Of a stretch of DNA of 64,000 nucleotides, positions 26,032 to 32,813 are shown piece after piece. Numbering within the stretch: the first letter of the stretch is position 1; every line of letters starts with the position of its first letter. Below the pieces are notes generated by a model, which ran no database searches, was not told the origin of the DNA, and worked only from the letters and a program-made list of their open reading frames with translations. The DNA is from an uncultured Pirellulaceae bacterium (GTDB lineage Bacteria; Planctomycetota; Planctomycetia; Pirellulales; Pirellulaceae), in NCBI GenBank assembly GCA_937941455.1, contig CALDHM010000010.1, forward strand, positions 186,001 to 250,000, written 5' to 3'. A program made the translations under genes and the position numbers.

Positions 26032-27294
26032 ATGAATGATGTACTGACCGTCATTTTGGCGGGTGGTCGCGGTTCTCGTTTGGAGCCGTTGACCCGAGAT
26101 CGGGCAAAACCGGCCGTTCCCTTCGGGGGCGTCTATCGCATTATCGATTTTGCGATGTCCAACTGTCTGAATAGTGGGCTCCGCAAGATTCTGGTCCTGA
26201 CGCAGTACAAAGCCGCCAGTCTCGACCGCCATCTGAATTTGGGTTGGCAATCGTTTTTCTGCCGCGAATTGGGCGAGTATGTCGACCTGATCCCGCCGCA
26301 ACAGCGGGTGGACGAAAATTGGTATCAAGGCACGGCCGACGCAGTCTATCAAAACATTTATTCACTCGAAAAAGAACGGCATCGCTTCGTGGTGATCCTG
26401 GCCGGCGACCACATCTACAAGATGAATTACCGCCAGATGGTTGAATACCACGAGGCGATGAAAGCCGACTTGACGATCGGCGCCTTGCGGGTCGGCATCG
26501 CCGAGGCGCGGCAATTCGGAGTGATGCAAATTGATCAGAGCCACCGCATCATCGGCTTCGAGGAAAAACCGGCTCAGCCGCGACCGATTCCCGGCCAACC
26601 TGACCAGTGCCTCGCCAGCATGGGCATCTACGTGTTTTCCTCGCGGTTTCTCTACGAGCAGTTGCTCGCCGACGCCAATGATCCGGCCAGCCAACACGAC
26701 TTCGGCAAGAATATCATCCCGAAGGTAATCCGCGGCAACCGGGTCTTTGCATTTCCCTTCCGCGACGAAAATCGCAAATCGCAGGCTTACTGGCGCGACG
26801 TGGGGACCCTCGATTCGTACTATGAAGCCAATATGGACCTCATCAGCGTCGATCCCTTGTTGAACATGTACGACGATCAATGGCCGATTCGCACCTACCA
26901 GCGGAATCTGCCTCCGCCGAAATTCGTCTTCGACGATCGCACGAAGGGGGACTACGAGCGCGTGGGTTGCGCCGTCGACAGCATGGTCTGCAGCGGAACC
27001 ATCGTTTCCGGTGGACGAGTCGAGCGGAGCGTTGTCGGTCGCAACGTGCGTATCAACAGCTATTCGCGAATATCAGAATCGATCATCTTCGACAATGTGA
27101 TCATCGGTCGACATGCCAAAATCCGCCGGGCGATCATCGACAAAAATGTCGTGATTCCCGAACACTGCGAGGTTGGTTACGATCTGGAACTCGATCGGCA
27201 ACGGGGATTCACGGTCACCGCGTCGGGGGTCGTGGTCATCGGCAAGTCGGAAGTCGTGAGCGATTTGCAGCAACCGATCATGACACAAGTCTGA
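26032..27294 (+). CDS. glgC: Glucose-1-phosphate adenylyltransferase
   Basis: Makes ADP-glucose from glucose-1-phosphate and ATP, the committed step of bacterial glycogen synthesis. The nucleotidyltransferase start 'ILAGGRGSRLEPLTRDRAKPAVPFGGVYRIIDF' (residues 7-39) holds the GGxGxRL...K signature. 'GTADAVYQN' and 'VVILAGDHIYKMNYRQM' (the catalytic Asp is in GDH) follow. 'IIGFEEKPAQP' is the glucose-1-phosphate-binding motif, and 'YWRDVGTLDSYYEAN' is also typical. A left-handed beta-helix spans about 290-400 ('RVERSVVGRNVRINSYSRISESIIFDNVIIG'). Length 420 is normal. A purine-rich GAGAGG lies eight bases before the ATG. No other glycogen genes are in the window. Confidence 0.97.
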   Translation: MNDVLTVILAGGRGSRLEPLTRDRAKPAVPFGGVYRIIDFAMSNCLNSGLRKILVLTQYKAASLDRHLNLGWQSFFCRELGEYVDLIPPQQRVDENWYQGTADAVYQNIYSLEKERHRFVVILAGDHIYKMNYRQMVEYHEAMKADLTIGALRVGIAEARQFGVMQIDQSHRIIGFEEKPAQPRPIPGQPDQCLASMGIYVFSSRFLYEQLLADANDPASQHDFGKNIIPKVIRGNRVFAFPFRDENRKSQAYWRDVGTLDSYYEANMDLISVDPLLNMYDDQWPIRTYQRNLPPPKFVFDDRTKGDYERVGCAVDSMVCSGTIVSGGRVERSVVGRNVRINSYSRISESIIFDNVIIGRHAKIRRAIIDKNVVIPEHCEVGYDLELDRQRGFTVTASGVVVIGKSEVVSDLQQPIMTQV

Positions 27295-27357
27295 TGGCGA
27301 CCGTCATACCACTTCGCAACCGTGTCACTTCGCAACTAGTTATGTCGCAAAACTTTT

Positions 27358-27381
27358 AGCCGGAACGCGTTAGCGCCCGGT
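27358..27381. repeat. Hairpin AGCCGGAACGCGTTAGCGCCCGGT downstream of glgC (24 bp)
   Basis: CCGG/CCGG and CGC/GCG pair around GTTA with an internal mismatch (27360-27380). Similar 'CCGG-ACGCGTTAGCG-CCGG' hairpins recur between genes in Pirellulaceae genomes as far as I remember; only one copy is seen here. Confidence 0.4.
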
Positions 27382-27511
27382 ATTCGCGCGAGCTGCGGAC
27401 TAGTGCTCCTCGGCCAGGGGGGATGGCACAGCGTCTTGCCGCCAGCTTGTGCTGGCGACAATCCTCCACTGCGCCCCAACCGGTTTCATCACACGGCCGA
27501 ACGATGCCGAA

Positions 27512-27730
27512 TCAGGCGTAGGCCATGGTGCTCTCGGCCATGTCCCTGACGATCGCGCCTGGAGGCGGCAGGCGAACGGAATCATGCCGGTACTGGGCCA
27601 CTAGATCCTCAAGCTCCTCGCTGACCAGGTAGCTGAATTTCAAAAATGATTCCAAGCGGACGCGCATCGGTCCGTGAACTAGATTCGTTTCCAAATCAAT
27701 ACGTCCCAAACGGGTATGTAGCAAATTCAT
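27512..27730 (-). CDS. Small hypothetical protein
   Basis: A 72-residue protein I cannot name (MNLLHTRLGRIDLETNLVHG...). I start it at the third Met of the frame (27730), because GAGGAG lies seven bases before it; starts at 27736 and 27751 are too close to that signal or lack one. The middle, 'VRLESFLKFSYLVSEELEDLVAQY', is likely an amphipathic helix, and there is no membrane segment. Gene orientation is convergent with glgC and divergent from the large protein at 28162. A good ribosome-binding site and protein-like composition are the evidence. Confidence 0.6.
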   Translation of the reverse strand: MNLLHTRLGRIDLETNLVHGPMRVRLESFLKFSYLVSEELEDLVAQYRHDSVRLPPPGAIVRDMAESTMAYA

Positions 27731-28161
27731 CGTCATGCTCCTCGAAGACAAGTGGGCCCAATTTCGGTAGGCAGCGAAGCGTTTGCCGCGTACCGAGTCT
27801 GGCCCCTTCAGGCGGCTCGGGTATTCCTCACCCTGCAGCCCTCACGGACAACTGGATCTCCCTCTCCAGGAACATGGCTGCCTACAGTGAATCCATCCCC
27901 TGCGAACCAGCGTCGGGCCTACTCGATGGGCCGCGACAATTGCGGTTTCACTGATGACAGTTCTCAGGGCAATAATCTGTCGTGCCTGTAAACGATCCGG
28001 CAGCTGGTTTGGTTCGCTAATGCAGTTGAATCTCCCCCCGCAAACGCTCACCCGTGCTAGCAACGTCACGGCCCCTGAGTGATCTAGGTAATTTGGCTCG
28101 ATCAAGTTAAATTTTGAATGACCGCAATGATTGTCGCGTCCAATGGACAACGGAGTAAGCC
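27731..28161. other. Divergent intergenic region
   Basis: 431 bases between the small gene at 27512 and the 1200-residue gene at 28162. Several short frames exist without signals. GGAG lies six bases before the ATG at 28162. Confidence 0.5.
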
Positions 28162-31100
28162 ATGAAGCTAACCGACTTGAACCTTAATGCCACCGCGCAG
28201 GAGATGGGAGTTTCGCTCAATCACTTGCACTCCGGACTGAACCTTATTTTCGCGGATCGGCGTGAGATTCTCGAGTCGTTGGGAAATCTGATCGAACATA
28301 CGCTGGCGGCTACCGCGACAGGACGTTACTGGTCGACGGACCTGGGTTGGTTACAGGCCACGAGCGGCCAAGGGAGTTTTCGGTTGCAACGCTCGGTCGA
28401 CACGGTGCGGAGATTGGACGTTCAACGTCTTCCGGGATCGCTCGGCGGCGGCGGCGCGACGGATGTGCACATCAACGCACTGCTGCCAAGCAATGGCGGG
28501 CGGATCCGCTGGAGTGGTATGCATCCAACCAACAGTCTGCTCGAGGCGATTCAAGCGGCCGCTCCCACTTGGTTGGACTATTCTCGCCAACAGCGTTTTC
28601 GGTCCGAACGAGAATACCGGGATTGGAAGTTAGCCGCTGACGGCCGCCTGCAACGCCTCGAGGCCCTGCGCGGCGAACGATCGGCTCTCGAGGCCGAGCG
28701 AAGCAGGCTCCTTGCCGAGATCGACGCGTTGACACGCGACGACGCGAGGCAACGCGAGCGTTGCGATCAGGAAATCGCACGCTTGGATGCGGCGATCGCA
28801 GCTGCCGACAGAGAGGTTCAGCAGCGCCGTCAGACCTTGGCCGAACTCGAGGCAGAAATCTTGCGTCTTCAACGCGAATCGCGGCCGCTGCCGCCCCGAC
28901 CGGCTGTCAAGACGGAATGGTCGCGCGATCTGCTCGCGACGCTGTACGCCCGGATCGATGACCTGGAGGAGCAAGTCGTCCGCTGGACCGAATTGCTGGA
29001 GGATGTTCATGGGGAACGAATTCGTTTGCGCGACGAGATGGTCCGCTGGAATGAATTGACCGTCAAGGATCCTGAACATCCCTACCATCGAGCGCAAGCC
29101 ATCATCTCGAACATCAATGCGACCGTCGACGAAGCCGATCGGACAGCGTTGCAACATGTCGAGGACGCGAGCGTCGAAGCCCGTCAGGCGGCCCGCAAGG
29201 TCAGTGGCCATTGCGACCATATCCACAACCAACTCAATCAACTCTCCGTTGAGTTGGGAGCTCAATTCAAGGAGTTGCGGCACCGCGTGGCCGTGAACGA
29301 ATTGAAACTGCTGCGCGGCTATTACCATCGAATCGGCGACCACCTGCAGCGTTTGCAACAATTGCTACAGGCTGCGATTCAAGCCTTGCGAATTTACGAC
29401 GAGGTCGGGGCTCAAGCCATTGAGGGCCGGCTCCCTGAATTCCTCGCGACGGCACGACAAGTCGGCTTCCTCCAAGCGCGGCGCCAATTCCATGGCCCAG
29501 AACCGGTGATCTTCGCGACCGACACCGTTCCGCAAGACACTTCGCTCGCCGACCAAACGCGGCTACGTTTGGTGCAGGTCACCGGGCAGCGGGACACCTG
29601 CGTTGACGAATTGGAGCGAGCTGTCGCCCTGATCGCCTCGCTGAACGAGGAACGCGAAAAATGGATCGCGCAGCGGCGTCTGCTTGCCGGTGTTAATCCT
29701 GCTCCGCAGCGGCTGCGCCTGGAGCAGATCGCTGGCTTGCTCAGCCGTTTGCTGGACGAAGAGGCCAGCTTACTGCGGCAAATCGAAGTGGATCGGCAAC
29801 AACCCGCATTCGTCCCGAACCCGATCGAGCAGGCCGCTAGTCGCTACCTAACCCAACTGACGGGAACACCGAGCCACTTAACCCTCTGGCGTGGCGAACC
29901 GTCGACGATCGCAGCCCTCGACGCACTCAGCGTCGCGTTCAATCATCAAGAATCGCGACCGGCGAACTTGTTATCGGCCAACGAACAACGTCTAGTTGCT
30001 CTGGCGTTGCAGCTCGCCCTGCTTTCCTTTCAAAACCCGCAGGGATACGAGTGGCCGATCGTCTTGGAACACTGGGCTGAGTATTTGGATGAAGGCCAAG
30101 TCCAACGGATGGTCAAACTGCTCGAGGAACTCGGACAATCGGGGCTGCAATCGCTCCTCCTGTGGGAAGGCGACGGGCGCACCCACTCCTGGCTGCAGAA
30201 CTTCGGCTCGGGAAAATTCGGCGAGTTCCAAATCGCCACCGTCTCGACGACTCGCCGTATCGTGACCTCACCACGCGAGCCAGTTTCTGTCCCGGTTGTT
30301 GCACCACCGATCAGCATCATGCGACCGACGGTTCCCACGAGCATGGATCCGGAGCCTCGGCTGCCCGATTGGACTCACTACAATCTGCAAACAGCCTTCA
30401 CGGCTCCCGAAACACCGCATGTCTACGTTGACCGCGGGATCGAAGTGCCTTCGTTACCTCGCGCGACGGTTGCACACGAGCCGGCAGCAGCCATTTCTGA
30501 ATCGACCTCGCTCGGCGATGTCGATTTGCTGGATCACGTTCACTTGCGGAATCTCGCCCTCTGCGGTATCCACAATTTCGGTCAACTCCTCGAACTCGAC
30601 CCCGAATCCTTGCCAGACTTGTTGCTGAGCAAGGGATTCACGCCGGCTCAAATCGATCGTTGGCAGGCTCAAGCCTGGCTCCTCCTCTGCGTCCCCGGAC
30701 TCGTGTCCAGCGAATCGCGTCTGCTAGTCGCCTGCGGTATTGTTGAACCGGAACAACTCGATGCGACCCAAGCCGACCAGCTACTGGCTCGTATCAATCG
30801 CTACTTGATTAGCCCCGATGGCCAGCGGATGTCCTACGGCGCCGAACGCTTCGACCGCAATCGGATTCAAAGCTGGTACGACGGCCTTCGCTCGACGCGA
30901 TCACGGTGGCGCCGCGAGGGAGGTTACAGCCGACGACTGGGACGCCGTGCGAGTACCGTCCAAGCCAACCCGCGGCGAAATGTTGACGAACGACCAGCCA
31001 GGAATTCGTACACGCCGGGCCGCCATTTTGAGCGCGTGGCCCAGCGAAAATACCAGCCGGGTCATCACTTTTCGAGTTTCCCGCGGGCCTATGTCGAACG

Positions 31101-31764
31101 GACCGTCGACGAGGAATTAGAAGACCAAGACGATACCGACGACATCGTCTCGGCTTTGCTGCCGCAACCCGCCAATGACAGCCAGCCGATCTCGAACTCT
31201 TCAGCATTCGCCCGATCGCGGCCCAGCATCAATGCCGCGCCGCGCGGCCCGCTCGCCAGAAATTCATCCGAGGCAACCGCCGACCTGCGAAAACGGCCAG
31301 AATCATCTAGTGAAACCCTCGCGAATCACAAGTTCTACCTCAATCTCTCCGATCCCGTCGAGGCAGCTCCTTCGATTGGGCCGAAAACGGCTGAACGATT
31401 CATCGCGATTGGCGTGCATACGATTCATGATTTTCTCGCCACGACCGCGGAGTTCATGGCCGAACGGATCGACTTCAAGCGGATCTCGGCCGACGTGATC
31501 CGAGCATGGCAGGCCCAAGCGAGACTTGTCTGTTGCGTGCCCAATTTGCGAGGGCACGACGCCCAGTTGCTGGTCGCCTGCGGCGTGAAGGAGGCCGAGC
31601 AACTCGCTCAAATGAATCCCCGCAAACTGTTCAGCCTCGTGGGGCCGTTTGCGGATACCAAGGAAGGGCTCAAAATCATCCGTTCGGGAAAAAAGCCAGA
31701 CCTCGACGAGGTTACCGATTGGATCGAGTGGGCACATCACACGCGCCCGTTACAAGCGGCCTGA
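28162..31764 (+). CDS. Degenerate SMC/YhaN-like coiled-coil protein with two DUF4332 modules
   Basis: A 1200-residue cytosolic protein. The start ('LNLNATAQEMGVSLNHLHSGLNLIFADRREILESL') has the layout of YhaN/RecF-type ATPases, but where the P-loop G-x-N-x-x-G-K-S/T should be it has ADRREILES (about residues 31-39), so ATP binding is probably lost. Long coiled-coil stretches follow (about 160-250 and 300-560). A head-like part then has 'LLSANEQRLVALALQLALL' (about 603-621), where ABC ATPases have LSxGxxxxLxLALRLAL. 'WPIVLEHWAEYLDEGQ' (about 631-646) stands where Walker B (PLVLDD) and the D-loop would be. The rest is a disordered arginine-rich linker and two DUF4332 helix-hairpin-helix modules (about 788-880 and 1061-1165). 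Such modules bind DNA or protein. Function unknown; a structural chromosome or repair role is a guess. Confidence 0.8.
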   Translation: MKLTDLNLNATAQEMGVSLNHLHSGLNLIFADRREILESLGNLIEHTLAATATGRYWSTDLGWLQATSGQGSFRLQRSVDTVRRLDVQRLPGSLGGGGATDVHINALLPSNGGRIRWSGMHPTNSLLEAIQAAAPTWLDYSRQQRFRSEREYRDWKLAADGRLQRLEALRGERSALEAERSRLLAEIDALTRDDARQRERCDQEIARLDAAIAAADREVQQRRQTLAELEAEILRLQRESRPLPPRPAVKTEWSRDLLATLYARIDDLEEQVVRWTELLEDVHGERIRLRDEMVRWNELTVKDPEHPYHRAQAIISNINATVDEADRTALQHVEDASVEARQAARKVSGHCDHIHNQLNQLSVELGAQFKELRHRVAVNELKLLRGYYHRIGDHLQRLQQLLQAAIQALRIYDEVGAQAIEGRLPEFLATARQVGFLQARRQFHGPEPVIFATDTVPQDTSLADQTRLRLVQVTGQRDTCVDELERAVALIASLNEEREKWIAQRRLLAGVNPAPQRLRLEQIAGLLSRLLDEEASLLRQIEVDRQQPAFVPNPIEQAASRYLTQLTGTPSHLTLWRGEPSTIAALDALSVAFNHQESRPANLLSANEQRLVALALQLALLSFQNPQGYEWPIVLEHWAEYLDEGQVQRMVKLLEELGQSGLQSLLLWEGDGRTHSWLQNFGSGKFGEFQIATVSTTRRIVTSPREPVSVPVVAPPISIMRPTVPTSMDPEPRLPDWTHYNLQTAFTAPETPHVYVDRGIEVPSLPRATVAHEPAAAISESTSLGDVDLLDHVHLRNLALCGIHNFGQLLELDPESLPDLLLSKGFTPAQIDRWQAQAWLLLCVPGLVSSESRLLVACGIVEPEQLDATQADQLLARINRYLISPDGQRMSYGAERFDRNRIQSWYDGLRSTRSRWRREGGYSRRLGRRASTVQANPRRNVDERPARNSYTPGRHFERVAQRKYQPGHHFSSFPRAYVERTVDEELEDQDDTDDIVSALLPQPANDSQPISNSSAFARSRPSINAAPRGPLARNSSEATADLRKRPESSSETLANHKFYLNLSDPVEAAPSIGPKTAERFIAIGVHTIHDFLATTAEFMAERIDFKRISADVIRAWQAQARLVCCVPNLRGHDAQLLVACGVKEAEQLAQMNPRKLFSLVGPFADTKEGLKIIRSGKKPDLDEVTDWIEWAHHTRPLQAA

Positions 31765-31775
31765 CCGACCTAACA

Positions 31776-31805
31776 GCCTTGGCAGTCAGCATCGATTGCC
31801 AAGGC
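31776..31805. terminator. 9-bp hairpin between convergent genes
   Basis: GCCTTGGCA and TGCCAAGGC form a perfect stem around 12 bases, just after the stop at 31764. No T-run follows directly; a run of nine T lies further on (31864-31872). Likely a transcription end for the plus-strand gene. Confidence 0.5.
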
Positions 31806-31915
31806 CCTTGCTGAAACCTACCGAAGCAGGGGCGATGAGAGGATAAGCCTGCCAAGAAGCATATTTTTTTTTGCCTGCAGAGCTGCTCTCTGTAGCCACT
31901 TTTCCGCGTGCGATC

Positions 31916-32773
31916 TTACGGACAGCCGTCGGCGACGAGTAACTCCCCCAGCCCCAATTGCAGATGATCGCCGGAGTAATAGTTCCAACGACGCTCCAAT
32001 CGACTCAAAAAATCGAGATCGTGATCTTGCGACAGCTCCGGCAGCCGCTGCTGCAGATCCATCCGCAGCAGACGCGCCAACACGTTCAAATACCCTCCGC
32101 CGACTTGCCGCACGAAATGGAAACGCGGTGGTGCAACCGCTGCAGGATCGAGCTGTCCAACGAAAACCGTTCCCCGCTTCATCTCGTAAGCGACTCCAGC
32201 TCCGGCTCGCCCGGCCACCAAGATCGTGCCAGCAATCATTTGGAACCCGGCATAATCGCCGGCTTCACCACGCACGATGATCGTCCCCCGCCGCTGCCGC
32301 AACCCTAACCCCTCCCCGGCAGCCCCCCCCACAAAGATCAGGCCCCCTGCCATGCCGCGAACTCCGCCAGAGCCACAACCGCCAGCCCGAACGCCGACCG
32401 ACTGAGAGACCATGATCGTCCCCCCCGTCATTTCACAGCCCAGATCATCGGCCGCTGATCCGTCGATGATCATGGTTCCCCCCGTCAGCTGATAACCTGC
32501 CCGGTGACCCACATTCCCGCAGACGTGGATGACGCCGTCCTTCAGTCCTGTCCCCAGCCCGGTCAACAGCCGCAAATCTCCCTGCCAAGCGGAGCGCAAG
32601 TCGCGGTAGTCGCCGCGAATGTGAAACAAATCGGCGACGTCATGTCGCTCTGAACCGACAGTCACCATCTGTCTGCCGACCTCATCGCTTGTCGTAGCTG
32701 GCGTCCACGATCGGACGAGTTCGCTAACGTCCACGGACGACTGCAAAGGCTGCCGCAAAACGAGTTCGAGCAT
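31916..32773 (-). CDS. fhcC: Formyltransferase/hydrolase complex subunit C (FwdC/FhcC family)
   Basis: Belongs to the GXGXG-repeat family of formylmethanofuran dehydrogenase subunit C. In bacteria with the tetrahydromethanopterin pathway this subunit sits in the Fhc complex that releases formate from formyl-H4MPT. Planctomycetes are among the bacteria carrying this pathway. The parallel beta-helix repeats are plain: 'AGYQLTGGTMIIDGSAADDLGCEMTGGTIMVSQSVG', 'GGLIFVGGAAGEGLGLRQRRGTIIVRGEAGDYAGFQMIAGTILVAGRAG'. Length 285 is normal. It starts 40 bases after the RDD kinase gene on the same strand, so it may be its operon partner. Genes for the other Fhc subunits (A, B, D) are not in the window, which is unusual. 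Confidence 0.9.
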   Translation of the reverse strand: MLELVLRQPLQSSVDVSELVRSWTPATTSDEVGRQMVTVGSERHDVADLFHIRGDYRDLRSAWQGDLRLLTGLGTGLKDGVIHVCGNVGHRAGYQLTGGTMIIDGSAADDLGCEMTGGTIMVSQSVGVRAGGCGSGGVRGMAGGLIFVGGAAGEGLGLRQRRGTIIVRGEAGDYAGFQMIAGTILVAGRAGAGVAYEMKRGTVFVGQLDPAAVAPPRFHFVRQVGGGYLNVLARLLRMDLQQRLPELSQDHDLDFLSRLERRWNYYSGDHLQLGLGELLVADGCP

Positions 32774-32813
32774 GACGGTACGTTTCCAAAATTGCGCTAA
32801 TGACCAGAGGTTC

